From Rhodocyclaceae bacterium (GTDB lineage Bacteria; Pseudomonadota; Gammaproteobacteria; Burkholderiales; Rhodocyclaceae), in the NCBI GenBank assembly GCA_006218025.1, contig VBWA01000004.1:62001-126000 (forward strand): a stretch of 64,000 nucleotides of DNA, read 5' to 3'. Positions within the stretch are counted from its first letter, which is position 1; every line of letters begins with the position of its first letter. Below are positions 49,934 through 59,027 of this stretch, in pieces. The translations under genes and the position numbers were made by a program. A model generated the notes under the pieces. The model saw only the letters and a program-made list of their open reading frames with translations, made no database searches and had not been told where the DNA came from.

Positions 49934-51872
49934 CCGCCCCGTTAGCCAGCGCCAGGCCTGGTGGCTGCTGGCGACCGCCCTGGCTGCCAGCTTGCCGCTT
50001 GCGCCGCAGGTTCCGCTATGGCTATCGCTTGCCGCCGGAGCGGCGTTCAGTTGGCGCGCGGCACTGACATGGCGGCAGTGGCACTTGCCGCCGCGCTGGC
50101 TGCTGGTCCTGCTGGTCATCGCCGGCACGGTGGGCGTCTTCCTGCAGTACCGGACCATCGTGGGGCGCACGCCGGGAATCGCGTTGCTGGTGGTCTTTCT
50201 CTCGCTCAAGCTGCTTGAACTGCGCGCCGCGCGCGATGCAGTGGCGACGGTACTGCTGTGTTACTTCCTGGTACTCGGCCAGTTCCTGTTTACCCAGACC
50301 ATTCCCACAGCACTGCTGGCGTGCCTCACCGTGCTGATCACCACCGCCACACTGCTGGCAGCCAGCGACGACCGCCCGCAACCGCAACCGCAATTGCGCC
50401 ACGCGGGGTTGATGCTGGCGCAGGCGCTGCCGTTCATGCTGCTGCTGTTCCTGCTGTTTCCCCGGGTGCAGGGGCCGCTGTGGGGCATTCCGCAGGATCG
50501 CTTTTCTGCCGTCTCCGGATTGTCCGACACCATGTCGCCCGGCTCGATCGCGCTGCTCTCGCAATCCGACGCGATCGCGTTCCGCGCGAAGTTCCAGGGT
50601 GAGGTTCCACCACAATCGCAACTCTACTGGCGCGGCCCGGTGATGCCCTCGTTCGACGGACGCACCTGGCGCGTGCGGCAGACTCTTGGCGCCTATGCCG
50701 AAGTTCCATACGACGGACTCGGCGCAGCGGTGGATTACGAAGTGACGCTGGAACCGCATGGAAAATTCTGGCTGTTTGCGCTGGAACTGCCCGCCACATT
50801 GCCGCCCGACAGCGCGTTGACCAGCGACTACCAGCCCATCGCACGCCAGGCCGTGCGCAACCGCATGCGCTATACGCAGCGCGCATGGCCCAATGCGATC
50901 GCCGGCGTGAATGAAGCGCAGGGCGTCTTGCGCGACGCGCTGGCGCTGCCCAGAGATGGCAACCCGCGCACGCGTGCCGTCAGCGCAAGCTGGCGCGCGC
51001 AACACGGCAACGACGGTGCGGCGATCCTCGCTGCCGCAGAGACCTTTTTCAGCCAGCAACTGCTGATCTATACGCTGAACCCGCCGCTGCTGGGTGGCGA
51101 CATCGTAGATGAGTTTCTTTTCGATTCCAAGCGCGGCTTCTGCGAGCACTTTGCCGCGGCCTTTGTCTTCGCCTTGCGCGCCGCCGGCGTGCCGGCGCGC
51201 GTGGTGGCCGGCTATCAGGGCGGCGAGGTGAATCCGGTGGATGGCTATCTGGTGGTGCGCCAGTACGACGCCCATGCCTGGGCCGAAGCCTGGATTGCCG
51301 GACGCGGCTGGGTGCGTATCGATCCGACTGCGATTTCCGCGCCCAGCCGCATCAACAGCAATCTGGCCGCCGCCGTGCCGGCCGGCGAGGAACTGCCTTT
51401 CCTGGCCCGTAGCGATCTGGCCTGGCTGCGGGAGTTGCGCTATCGGCTGGATGCCGTGACCAATGGCTGGAACCAATGGGTGCTGGGCTACAACCCCCAG
51501 CGCCAGCGCGATCTGCTGGCCGGTCTCGGCATGAAAGAGCCTGATTGGCGCAGCATGACCGCCATTCTGTCCGTGCTCTGCGGCGGCGTCATGCTTGGCC
51601 TCACCATCTGGATATTGCGCAATCGCCTGCGCGTGGATCCGGCGTTTGCCGCATGGCGGCGTTTTACAGCCAGACTGGCCAGGCGCGGCATTGTCTGGCA
51701 GCCCTGGGAAGGACCGTTGGCCTTTGCCCAACGGGCCGCCGGGCAGGCCCCACGTCATGCGCAAAGCATCGGTGAAATTGCCGCGCTGTATGCGCGCATG
51801 CGCTACGGGCCCGCCCCGCAGGAGGGCGACCTCGTCCGGCTCAAGCAGATGATCGCCGCCTTCCATCCATGA
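49920..51872 (+). CDS. Transglutaminase-like membrane protein (TgpA/DUF3488 family)
   Basis: Encodes 650 residues: about six N-terminal membrane helices, a periplasmic transglutaminase-like domain with Cys408 in GFCEHFAAAF, His in YDAHAWAEAW and Asp in RIDPT (the Cys-His-Asp triad), and one more helix near residue 560 before a C-terminal cytoplasmic part. TgpA of Pseudomonas is essential, with transglutaminase activity in the periplasm. Its end overlaps the mltB start (ATGA). Confidence 0.92.
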   Translation: MARTNRPVSQRQAWWLLATALAASLPLAPQVPLWLSLAAGAAFSWRAALTWRQWHLPPRWLLVLLVIAGTVGVFLQYRTIVGRTPGIALLVVFLSLKLLELRAARDAVATVLLCYFLVLGQFLFTQTIPTALLACLTVLITTATLLAASDDRPQPQPQLRHAGLMLAQALPFMLLLFLLFPRVQGPLWGIPQDRFSAVSGLSDTMSPGSIALLSQSDAIAFRAKFQGEVPPQSQLYWRGPVMPSFDGRTWRVRQTLGAYAEVPYDGLGAAVDYEVTLEPHGKFWLFALELPATLPPDSALTSDYQPIARQAVRNRMRYTQRAWPNAIAGVNEAQGVLRDALALPRDGNPRTRAVSASWRAQHGNDGAAILAAAETFFSQQLLIYTLNPPLLGGDIVDEFLFDSKRGFCEHFAAAFVFALRAAGVPARVVAGYQGGEVNPVDGYLVVRQYDAHAWAEAWIAGRGWVRIDPTAISAPSRINSNLAAAVPAGEELPFLARSDLAWLRELRYRLDAVTNGWNQWVLGYNPQRQRDLLAGLGMKEPDWRSMTAILSVLCGGVMLGLTIWILRNRLRVDPAFAAWRRFTARLARRGIVWQPWEGPLAFAQRAAGQAPRHAQSIGEIAALYARMRYGPAPQEGDLVRLKQMIAAFHP

Positions 51873-52861
51873 AACGACTGCTCCTGCTTTCAGTGCTGGT
51901 GCTGCTCGGCTCGGGTCCGCGAGCGGAGACTTACGCGCATCGAGATGATGTGCGGGCCTTTGTCCATGAAATGCATGAGAAGCATGGCTTCGATGCAGAG
52001 CATCTGCACGGGCTGTTCGGCCAGACCAAGCCGATCGCCGCGGTGATCAAAGCCATCATGCCACCCAAAGACCCCGCGGTGCGCTCCTGGCAGGCCTACC
52101 GGGGACGCTTTGTCGAGCCGAAGCGCATCGCCGCCGGGCGCCGTTTCATGCACGTCCATGCCGCGAAACTCGCGACGGCCGAGACGAGCTTCGGTGTCCC
52201 GGCCGAGATTATTGCCGCCGTGATCGGCATCGAGACCATCTACGGCAGGCAGATGGGCCGCTTCGGCACCTTTGCCGCGCTGACGACACTGGCCTTCGAC
52301 TATCCGCCACGGGCCGAATTGTTTCGCCGGGAGCTGGAGGAATTGCTGCTGCTGGCCCGCGAGGAACATCGCAGTCCCCTGGCCTACACCGGTTCCTACG
52401 CGGGCGCCCTGGGCTTGCCGCAGTTCCTTCCATCCTCTCGCCGGCGTTTCGCCATCGACTTCGACAATGACGGACGCATCGATCTCACGGCGAGCGCGGT
52501 CGATGCGATCGGCAGCGTGGCCAATTTCATGGCCGCGCACGGCTGGGAAAAAGACGGGCCGATCGCCGTCGCCGTCAATGTTGCCGGCGACGGCGTGCAG
52601 GCGCTGATCGATGAAGGCATCTCGCCGCAACGCACGCCATGGCAACTGGAAGCGGCCAATGTCAGCATTGCGGGAGTCGGCGCTGGCGATACGGCGATTG
52701 CCAACCGGCCGGCCGCCCTGATCGACCTGATCACTCCCGGCGCAGCCACGGAGTTCCGTCTCGGCTACAACAACTTCTACGTCATCACACGCTACAACCG
52801 CAGCAGTTTCTATGCGGCGGCGGTCATGGACCTGGCTGCCGAGCTGCGCGCTTCAAAGTAG
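51869..52861 (+). CDS. mltB: Lytic murein transglycosylase B
   Basis: Encodes 330 residues with a short signal peptide (SGPRAET). Catalytic Glu lies in IGIETIYGRQMGRFGTF, with ALGLPQFLPSSRRRFAIDFD and FYVITRYNRSSFYAAAV, all MltB signature. It cleaves peptidoglycan glycan strands to 1,6-anhydro ends. Unlike E. coli MltB it shows no lipobox, so it may be soluble (SltB1-like). A dispersed repeat is in frame near residue 270 (VGAGDTA). Its last 9 bases overlap the end of rpoS on the other strand. Confidence 0.92.
   Translation: MKRLLLLSVLVLLGSGPRAETYAHRDDVRAFVHEMHEKHGFDAEHLHGLFGQTKPIAAVIKAIMPPKDPAVRSWQAYRGRFVEPKRIAAGRRFMHVHAAKLATAETSFGVPAEIIAAVIGIETIYGRQMGRFGTFAALTTLAFDYPPRAELFRRELEELLLLAREEHRSPLAYTGSYAGALGLPQFLPSSRRRFAIDFDNDGRIDLTASAVDAIGSVANFMAAHGWEKDGPIAVAVNVAGDGVQALIDEGISPQRTPWQLEAANVSIAGVGAGDTAIANRPAALIDLITPGAATEFRLGYNNFYVITRYNRSSFYAAAVMDLAAELRASK
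52675..52698 (+). repeat. Dispersed bipartite repeat inside mltB
   Basis: AGTCGGCGCTGG-CGAT-ACGGCGAT, translated VGAGDTAI. It lies in a region between the catalytic core and the terminal NFYVITRYNRS block, probably a surface loop. Confidence 0.92.
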
Positions 52862-53767
52862 CGCGTCGGGCGTCAGCCCGTCCCGGGCAATGCGCATTCT
52901 GAGTTTGGACAGCGCTTCCATCTGGATCTGGCGCACCCGTTCGCGAGTCAGGCCCAGATTCGTCGCGATGACCTCCAGCGTGGTCGCATCCTGCCCGCCG
53001 AGACCATAGCGGCGTTCGACGACCAGGCGCTGCCGGTCGGTGAGCTGCGTCACCCAGTCGGCGACGAGCAGTTCGGCCTCCTGCTGGGCGAGGTGGGCGG
53101 CGGGATCTTCGGCCCCCTCATCCGCGAGCGAATCGGACATCGACAACTCGGGATCGATGTCGAGCGGAGAATCGAGCGAGGCGGAGCGCTCGTTGAGCAC
53201 CAGCAACTGGCGGATTTCCTCCACCGGACGATCAAGCAGGCGCGCGACATCTTCCAGCATGGCGCCCGGGGGATCGTCTTGCGCGCCGCGCTCGCGGTCC
53301 AGCTGGCGCATCGCGCGCAACACGATATTGAGTTCCTTGATCACATAGATCGGCAGGCGCACGGTACGCGACTGATTCATGATCGCGCGTTCGACATGCT
53401 GGCGAATCCACCAGGTAGCGTAGGTCGAGAAGCGAAAGCCGCGTTCGGGATCGAACTTTTCCAGCGCATGGATCAGGCCGAGATTGCCCTCCTCGATCAA
53501 GTCGTCGAGCGGCAGGCCGCGATGCTGGTAGTGCCGCGCGATGCTGACCACCAGGCGCAAATTGGCCTCGATCATGTGCTGGCGTGCGACGAAGTCGCCC
53601 TTTCGCGCCGCACGCGACAGCTTGATTTCCTCCGCGGCGGTCAGAAGCGGCGTCGCGCCGATCTCATGCAGATAAACCTGGGTGATGTCTTCGATGAAGC
53701 CGGACTCGTGCGAGTCAGGAACAACTTCGGCATCTTCGCGCTCCGGGAGAAAAGCGTCGCCGCCCAT
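52853..53767 (-). CDS. rpoS: RNA polymerase sigma factor RpoS
   Basis: Encodes 304 residues: region 1.2 (ITQVYLHEIGATPLLTAAEE), region 2 (LIEEGNLGLIHALEKFDPERGFRFSTYATWWIRQ), region 3 and region 4 with LGLTRERVRQIQMEALSKLR. RpoS drives the stationary-phase and stress response. It follows nlpD by 6 bases, the standard surE-pcm-nlpD-rpoS order. Its stop falls inside the convergent mltB coding end. Confidence 0.96.
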   Translation of the reverse strand: MGGDAFLPEREDAEVVPDSHESGFIEDITQVYLHEIGATPLLTAAEEIKLSRAARKGDFVARQHMIEANLRLVVSIARHYQHRGLPLDDLIEEGNLGLIHALEKFDPERGFRFSTYATWWIRQHVERAIMNQSRTVRLPIYVIKELNIVLRAMRQLDRERGAQDDPPGAMLEDVARLLDRPVEEIRQLLVLNERSASLDSPLDIDPELSMSDSLADEGAEDPAAHLAQQEAELLVADWVTQLTDRQRLVVERRYGLGGQDATTLEVIATNLGLTRERVRQIQMEALSKLRMRIARDGLTPDALL

Positions 53768-53773
53768 GGCAGA

Positions 53774-54721
53774 TCAGCGGGCGGGAAGAAACTTCTGCGG
53801 GTCGGCCGGTTTGCCCTGACGGCGGATCTCGAAATGCAGGCGCGGACTTTCGGCGTCGGTGCTGCCCATCTCGGCAATCTTCTGGCCCTTGGTGACGGCC
53901 TGCTTTTCCTTGACCAGAATCTTGCTGTTGTGGGCGTAAACGGACAGATACGTCGCGTTGTGACGCAGCACCACCAGATTGCCATAGCCGCGCAGACCGG
54001 CGCCAGCATAGGAGACGACTCCGCCTGCAGCCGCCAGTACCGGGTCTCCTGCCTTGCCGGCGATATCGACGCCCTTGCTGCCGCTCTCGGCGAACGGCGC
54101 GATCAGCTTGCCGTTGGCTGGCCACATCCAGTCAAGCTCGTCGCCGGCAAGCACCGGCCTCTCTGTGGGCACAGATTCCACAGGCCGGGGCTCGGGTTTG
54201 ACTTCTGCCGGCTTCTCGGCTGCGTCTCCCTGCTGTGACTTTGCCAGCGCGTCGTCGGAATAGGCCAGCTTGCCGCCCTTCGGCTCGCGTTTGTGGGTCT
54301 CGGTGTTCGCACTGGGTGGCGCAACCGCATGGGCAGCGGTGGACGCAGAGGCGGGCTTGACCTCCACCGGCCCGCCAAAAGTCACCGGCTTGGCGACGGC
54401 CACCGGAGCGCCGTTGTCAGGCGGCGAGAGGCGCAACTGCTGGCCGACGCGGATCCGATTGGGATTGTCGAGATTATTCCAGGCGGCCACATCCTTGTAG
54501 TCCTGGCCGTTGTCGAGCGCAATGCTGTAGAGGGTCTCGCCCTTCTTGACGGTGTGATAAACGCCGTGGTCAGCTGCCGGCGCCGCTCCCTTCGCCGCCT
54601 CGGCTGCAGGCTTGGCCGCCGCCAGCGCGGCGCCGCGATCCTCCACCGGCGCCGGTGCATGGCTGGCGCAGCCGCCGATGATCGGCAGCAGCAAAGCGAG
54701 AATCAGACGCGCAGCGCTCAT
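53774..54721 (-). CDS. nlpD: Murein hydrolase activator NlpD
   Basis: Encodes 315 residues: lipobox (GGCAS), a LysM domain ([20 protein letters not shown]) and an LytM/M23 domain. The LytM domain lacks catalytic residues: GVDIAG has no metal-binding His before it and RLHFEIR lacks the first His of HxH. NlpD thus activates amidases such as AmiC at division rather than cutting itself. It overlaps pcm by four bases. Confidence 0.94.
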   Translation of the reverse strand: MSAARLILALLLPIIGGCASHAPAPVEDRGAALAAAKPAAEAAKGAAPAADHGVYHTVKKGETLYSIALDNGQDYKDVAAWNNLDNPNRIRVGQQLRLSPPDNGAPVAVAKPVTFGGPVEVKPASASTAAHAVAPPSANTETHKREPKGGKLAYSDDALAKSQQGDAAEKPAEVKPEPRPVESVPTERPVLAGDELDWMWPANGKLIAPFAESGSKGVDIAGKAGDPVLAAAGGVVSYAGAGLRGYGNLVVLRHNATYLSVYAHNSKILVKEKQAVTKGQKIAEMGSTDAESPRLHFEIRRQGKPADPQKFLPAR

Positions 54722-55377
54722 TCCACCCCCGGCAACAACGGCACGAAGCGCACCGCATCAAATCGCGTTTCCACAAAACCGCCTTCGCTGCGCTCGACCA
54801 GGCTGATCACCTGTTCCGCACTGCCCAGCGGCATCACCAGCCTGCCGCCCGGCGCCAGCTGCGCCAACAGGGTCTGCGGCACAGCGGCCGCAGCCGCAGC
54901 CAATATGATGGTATCAAATGGCGCCGCCTCCAGCAGGCCAAGATTGCCATCGGCGTGCTTGAGGCGGATATGCGACAGCTTGAGCTGCTTCAGATTGCCC
55001 CGCGCCCGGGCCAGCAAGGGCGCAATGCGCTCGACGGCGAACACCTGCTTCGACAGCACCCCGAGGATCGCCGCCTGGTAACCGCAACCGGCCCCGATCT
55101 CCAGCGTCTTGCCCAGTTCACGCCCGGCGATCAGGATCTCGATCATGCGCGCGACCACATAGGGCTGCGATATGGTCTGGCCGAAGCCGAGTGGCAGGGC
55201 GGTGTCGTCGTAGGCGCGATTCGCCAGCGCCTGCTCGATGAAGATATGGCGCGGCACCAGACCCATCGCATGCAGCACTCGCGTATCGCTGATGCCCTGT
55301 ACGCGCAGGCGCTCGACCATGCGCGTGCGGGTGCGCTGCGAAGTCATGCCGATGCCGGTGAGCGTGGCGGCGTTCAT
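54718..55377 (-). CDS. pcm: Protein-L-isoaspartate O-methyltransferase
   Basis: Encodes 219 residues. [14 protein letters not shown] is the SAM-binding loop, with [15 protein letters not shown] for the isoaspartate site. It repairs damaged proteins. Its start at 55377 overlaps the surE stop by ATGA. Confidence 0.95.
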   Translation of the reverse strand: MNAATLTGIGMTSQRTRTRMVERLRVQGISDTRVLHAMGLVPRHIFIEQALANRAYDDTALPLGFGQTISQPYVVARMIEILIAGRELGKTLEIGAGCGYQAAILGVLSKQVFAVERIAPLLARARGNLKQLKLSHIRLKHADGNLGLLEAAPFDTIILAAAAAAVPQTLLAQLAPGGRLVMPLGSAEQVISLVERSEGGFVETRFDAVRFVPLLPGVE

Positions 55378-56123
55378 TTGTCCAGCTTGAGCCAACTGCG
55401 TACGCCGGCAAGCTGCGCGGCATGGGTGAGATCGATCTGCAGCGGGGTGACCGACACCCAGCCGTGCTCCACCGCGTGGAAATCCGTGCCTTCGCCGGCA
55501 TCGGCGGCCGGACCGGCGGCGCCGATCCAGTACAGCGTCTCGCCGCGCGGACTGACCGACTTCACTGCCGGCTCCGCCTTGTGGCGGCGTCCCAACCGCG
55601 TGACCTGGATGCCGCGCAATTCCTCATAAGGAACGTCCGGCACGTTGACGTTCAACAGGATCGGCTCGGCGAACGGCGTCTTGCTGAAACGCTGCACGAG
55701 TTCGCGCGCCACGCGGCCGGCGGTGGCGAAATGCTTGCCCTCGAAGCTTCCCAGCGAAATCGCGATCGAAGGTACACCGAGCAGATACCCTTCAGTGGCC
55801 GCCGCGACGGTCCCGGAATAGATCGTGTCGTCGCCCATGTTGGCGCCGAGATTGATGCCCGACACCACCATGTCCGGCTGGTGATCCAGCACGCCGGTTA
55901 CCGCCAGATGCACGCAATCCGACGGCGTGCCGCTGACATACATGTAGCCATTGGCTGCCCGCCGCAAGTGCATCGGACGATCCAGTGTCAATGAATTGCT
56001 GGCGCCGCTGCGGTTCAGCTCCGGCGCCACCACCGAAATATCGCCTAGGTCCGCGAGGCTGGTCGCAAGTTGGGCGAGCCCCGGCGCGAAATAGCCGTCG
56101 TCGTTGCTGAGCAATATGCGCAT
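55374..56123 (-). CDS. surE: 5'/3'-nucleotidase SurE
   Basis: Encodes 249 residues. It starts [16 protein letters not shown], with the metal site [12 protein letters not shown], and [19 protein letters not shown]. It dephosphorylates nucleotides in stationary phase. First gene of the surE-pcm-nlpD-rpoS run. Confidence 0.96.
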   Translation of the reverse strand: MRILLSNDDGYFAPGLAQLATSLADLGDISVVAPELNRSGASNSLTLDRPMHLRRAANGYMYVSGTPSDCVHLAVTGVLDHQPDMVVSGINLGANMGDDTIYSGTVAAATEGYLLGVPSIAISLGSFEGKHFATAGRVARELVQRFSKTPFAEPILLNVNVPDVPYEELRGIQVTRLGRRHKAEPAVKSVSPRGETLYWIGAAGPAADAGEGTDFHAVEHGWVSVTPLQIDLTHAAQLAGVRSWLKLDK

Positions 56124-56273
56124 GGGGGTCTGAGTCGCGAAGATCTGGAAAACCGGTGCTCATTTTAGCCCATCGCAGCCCGCTGCCGATGACCGGAAAA
56201 GAACAGGACTACGCCTCCATCCCGATTCTGACGGCAGGCCAGGACTCCAGGTGCAGCGAACGGCAATCAGGGG

Positions 56274-56308
56274 CTACTCTGCGCTCGGGCGCTCCGGGCG
56301 CAGAGTAG
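56274..56308 (+). promoter_or_regulatory. Perfect hairpin ending at a ribosome-binding site
   Basis: CTACTCTGCGC and GCGCAGAGTAG are perfect 11-base arms around a 13-base loop. The right arm ends at 56308 and shares bases with an AGGA-type ribosome site 10 bases before the next start codon, so folding could hide it. Confidence 0.5.
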
Positions 56309-56319
56309 GATTACGGACA

Positions 56320-57456
56320 ATGGAAATAGTCCTGCACGGCGCAGCCACCGACATCCCCGAAACCGACTGGAACCTCCTCGACCACGGCGAAGATCCTTTC
56401 GTCAGCCGCGCATTCCTGGGCACCGCGGAGAAAGTCGGCGCTGGCGGCACGGCGTTGGGCTGGCAGGCGCAGCATCTGGCCCTGTATGACGGCGATCTGC
56501 TGGCGGGGCTGCTGCCGCTCTACCTGCGCACCCATTCCTTCGGCGACTTCTCGCGGGACTGGAACTGGCCGTCGGCCTGGCAACGCGCCGGACTCGACTA
56601 TTACCCGAAGCTGGTCAGCGGCATACCCTATACGCCCTCGCCGGGGCCGCGTCTGCTGGTGCGGCGGGGCATCCAACGGGAAGCCGTGGCGCCTGCGCTG
56701 ATCGAGTCCGCCCTCGAAGTCACCCGCCAGCTCGGCGCATCCTCGTGGCAATGCCTGTTTGTCGAAGAAGCCGATCGCGGCTTGCTCGCAGCAGCCGGGC
56801 TGCTGATGCGGCGCGGCGTGCAATTCCACTGGTTCAATCGGGCCTACCGCGATTTCGACGACTTCCTCGCCGGCTTCACCGCCGACAAGCGCAAGAAACT
56901 CAAGCGCGAGCGCCGCCTGGTGCGCGAATCCGGCCTGAGGCTGGAAGCCCGGCATGGCGACGAAATTGACGCATCCCTATGGCATGTCATCCACCGCCAG
57001 TATCGCGACACCTTTGCCCGCTATGGCAATCACCCGGCCTTCCCCGTGGAGTTCTTCATTGAAGCGGGCGCCCTGCTCGCCCGGCGGCTGGTGGTCTTCA
57101 TCGCCTTCATGGACGAGACGCCGGTGGCCTCGGCCATCTGCTACCGCGATGCCGGGACGCTCTTTGGCCGGCACTGGGGGACCGAGATCGAGATGCCCGG
57201 GCTGCATTTCGAGCTTTGCTACTACCAGGGTATCGAGTACTGCATCCGCCATGGCCTGCAGACCTTCGAACCCGGCGCGCAAGGCGAACACAAACTCGCC
57301 CGTGGATTCGAACCGGTGCCGACGTGGTCGGCATTCTGGATTGCCCACCCCGGCATGCGCCGCGCCGTGGCCGACTTCATCGTGCGCGAGGATTCGGCGA
57401 TGCAGGACTACGAAGCGGAAACCGCTACCCACCTGCCGTTCAAGGCGACAGACTGA
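56320..57456 (+). CDS. FemAB-like GNAT family protein (DUF482/COG3146 type)
   Basis: Encodes 378 residues of two GNAT-like halves. Segments FHWFNRAYRDFDDFLAGF, KRKKLKRERRLVRESG, GRHWGTEIEMPGLHFELCYYQGIEYC and FEPGAQGEHKLARGFEP match a family annotated as peptidoglycan recognition or biosynthesis. The substrate is unproven. A dispersed repeat is in frame at about 37-45 (KVGAGGTA). The ATG at 56320 is chosen over upstream in-frame codons because a hairpin lies there. Confidence 0.88.
   Translation: MEIVLHGAATDIPETDWNLLDHGEDPFVSRAFLGTAEKVGAGGTALGWQAQHLALYDGDLLAGLLPLYLRTHSFGDFSRDWNWPSAWQRAGLDYYPKLVSGIPYTPSPGPRLLVRRGIQREAVAPALIESALEVTRQLGASSWQCLFVEEADRGLLAAAGLLMRRGVQFHWFNRAYRDFDDFLAGFTADKRKKLKRERRLVRESGLRLEARHGDEIDASLWHVIHRQYRDTFARYGNHPAFPVEFFIEAGALLARRLVVFIAFMDETPVASAICYRDAGTLFGRHWGTEIEMPGLHFELCYYQGIEYCIRHGLQTFEPGAQGEHKLARGFEPVPTWSAFWIAHPGMRRAVADFIVREDSAMQDYEAETATHLPFKATD
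56429..56454 (+). repeat. Dispersed bipartite repeat inside the FemAB-like gene
   Basis: AGAAAGTCGGCGCTGG-CGGC-ACGGCG, translated KVGAGGTA. In the relatives I remember, this spot holds a Gly-rich stretch of the same length, so the repeat appears to replace rather than lengthen. Confidence 0.92.
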
Positions 57457-57477
57457 GCGCCCGTCGCAACCGAATCC

Positions 57478-57696
57478 TCAGTGATTGCCGGAGGCAATGG
57501 CGAACATCCGTTCGTTGCGCTTTTTCCGCGCCTCGTCGACCGTGAGGCCGACCAGGCTCTCCGGCGGCAAGGGCACGTCCCAGTGCTGCTGGAACAGATC
57601 CATGTCCTCGCCGGTATCGAGGTGCGCCCGGTAGACCTTCTCCTGCCACGCCGGTGCATTGGGCAGGGCAACCAGTTCGACGGATTCGATGCGCAT
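57478..57696 (-). CDS. Small hypothetical protein
   Basis: Encodes 72 residues beginning MRIESVELVALPNAP, with GAGGAT 7 bases upstream. It is acidic to neutral with WDVPLPPESLVGLTVDEARKKRN; there is no signal peptide. No family is recognised. It converges on the FemAB-like gene. Confidence 0.6.
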   Translation of the reverse strand: MRIESVELVALPNAPAWQEKVYRAHLDTGEDMDLFQQHWDVPLPPESLVGLTVDEARKKRNERMFAIASGNH

Positions 57697-57865
57697 GGGA
57701 TTATCCTCTTGAGGTCTGTGTTTTCCATCATCCTGCGCCAGGATTTGCCATGCTGTAATCGCGAAATTGGCAGGGAATGTCCTCTTGTTTCCGCTTCCCA
57801 AATGGCCCTGAACACGATCAAGGCCGCGGATCGCCACTCAAGCACCTGCAGTGGCTGTACCGCTT

Positions 57866-58096
57866 TTACTTGTCCTGGCGAAGCTCGCTCATTCGCCGCG
57901 CGTGGCTCCTGGCCTCGGCCGTATTCATTGCGGACACCTGACGGCCGAAGGCATCGCGGGCCTCCGTGGTCTTCTGCGTGGCCTGGATACTGCGGACACA
58001 ACGCCAGCGCTTGCCCGCCTTGGTTTCAATCTGGCGCATCTCCTCGACCGGATGACGTGCGCCGCAGTGGTAGCAGAATTTGGTTTGATTCGTCAT
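57866..58096 (-). CDS. Small zinc-ribbon-like hypothetical protein
   Basis: Encodes 76 residues. CYHCG near the start (8-12) with a later Cys at about 33 suggests a partial zinc ribbon, and the C-terminal half is basic and helical. The family is unknown. It lies downstream of the damaged tRNA-Pro on the same strand. Confidence 0.6.
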   Translation of the reverse strand: MTNQTKFCYHCGARHPVEEMRQIETKAGKRWRCVRSIQATQKTTEARDAFGRQVSAMNTAEARSHARRMSELRQDK

Positions 58097-58148
58097 ACGC
58101 GGAAACGTGAGCGAGAATAGAAACCGGACCGGCTAATGACCCGCCAAG

Positions 58149-58183
58149 GAAAAAGGGCTTCCGGCGATTAACCGGAAACCCTT
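58149..58183 (-). terminator. Terminator downstream of tRNA-Pro
   Basis: On the minus strand AAGGGTTTCCGG and CCGGAAGCCCTT pair with one mismatch around a 7-base loop, followed by TTTCC. It lies just past the CCA end of the tRNA-Pro remnant. Confidence 0.7.
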
Positions 58184-58191
58184 GGTATTGC

Positions 58192-58266
58192 TGGTCGGGG
58201 CGGCGGGATTCGAACTCGCGACCCCTTGCACCCCATGCAAGTGCGCTACCTCTGCGCGCCAGGAAT
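58192..58266 (-). tRNA. tRNA-Pro (GGG) with lost 5' acceptor strand; probable pseudo-tRNA
   Basis: Reading the minus strand, a D-arm (GCGC-AGAGGTA-GCGC), anticodon arm CTTGC-ATGGGGT-GCAAG (anticodon GGG), T-arm with GAGTTCGAATCCC, acceptor 3' strand CGCCCCG and encoded CCA are present. The expected 5' strand CGGGGCG is missing; the bases there (ATTCCTG) do not pair with the 3' strand, and the D-loop is short. It looks like a tRNA that lost its 5' end. A terminator follows. Confidence 0.6.
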
Positions 58267-58352
58267 TCCGCTTTGCCGGCGCGCGTCCCGCCTGACGATG
58301 CCGTCGCTTCGGGACATAAAGCGCAAGCCCCGGTGCAGAGCACGGGCCGATA

Positions 58353-58724
58353 TCAGGCAGCGCTGAGGAATTCGATGATGGCAGCGAGTTCGGCACGCAG
58401 TGATGCCCGGCTTCCCCCAGGCGAAGGCTCCGGCGCGTCATGTATCTTGCCGGGGCCATCCTCGAGACGGTTGCGCGCACCACTGATGGTGAAGCCTTCC
58501 TGATACAGCAGTTCGCGGATACGCCGCACCAGCAGGACTTCATGGTGTTGGTAGTAGCGACGGTTGCCGCGCCGCTTGACGGGCCGCAGTTGCGTGAATT
58601 CCTGCTCCCAGTAACGCAGCACGTGCGGCTTGACACCGCACAGTTCGCTCACTTCGCCGATGGTGAAGTAGCGCTTGGCGGGAATCGACGGAAGTTCGTC
58701 CCGGCTATGACTGGCCGTTGTCAC
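58353..58724 (-). CDS. MerR-family transcriptional regulator
   Basis: Encodes 123 residues from a GTG start. The MerR HTH is clear: [26 protein letters not shown] then [23 protein letters not shown]. The effector part is short, with no conserved metal Cys, so it resembles the ihfA-linked MlrA/CarA-type group. It overlaps the end of ihfA by 20 bases. Confidence 0.92.
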   Translation of the reverse strand: MTTASHSRDELPSIPAKRYFTIGEVSELCGVKPHVLRYWEQEFTQLRPVKRRGNRRYYQHHEVLLVRRIRELLYQEGFTISGARNRLEDGPGKIHDAPEPSPGGSRASLRAELAAIIEFLSAA

Positions 58725-59010
58725 GCGGGAAAGCCTCGACCGCCGCCTTCAGCTTCTGGCTGGCGTGAAAGGTGACGACGCGGCGAGCCGTGATCGGTAT
58801 TTCCTCGCCGGTCTTGGGATTGCGTCCGGGGCGTTGCGGCTTCTCGCGCAGCTGGAAATTGCCGAAACCCGAGAGCTTCACGCTGTCGCCCTTCTCCAGC
58901 GCAAGACGCACTTCGTCGAAGAAGGCTTCGACCATATCCTTGGCTTCACGCTTGTTCAGCCCGACTTTTTCGAACAGGAGATCGGCGAGTTCCGCCTTGG
59001 TCAATGTCAT
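58705..59010 (-). CDS. ihfA: Integration host factor alpha subunit
   Basis: Encodes 101 residues. [25 protein letters not shown] is the DNA-binding arm with the prolines that kink DNA. It pairs with IhfB to bend DNA in recombination and transcription. It follows pheT by 17 bases. Confidence 0.96.
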   Translation of the reverse strand: MTLTKAELADLLFEKVGLNKREAKDMVEAFFDEVRLALEKGDSVKLSGFGNFQLREKPQRPGRNPKTGEEIPITARRVVTFHASQKLKAAVEAFPRDNGQS

Positions 59011-59027
59011 ATCAGCTCCGACTGCAT

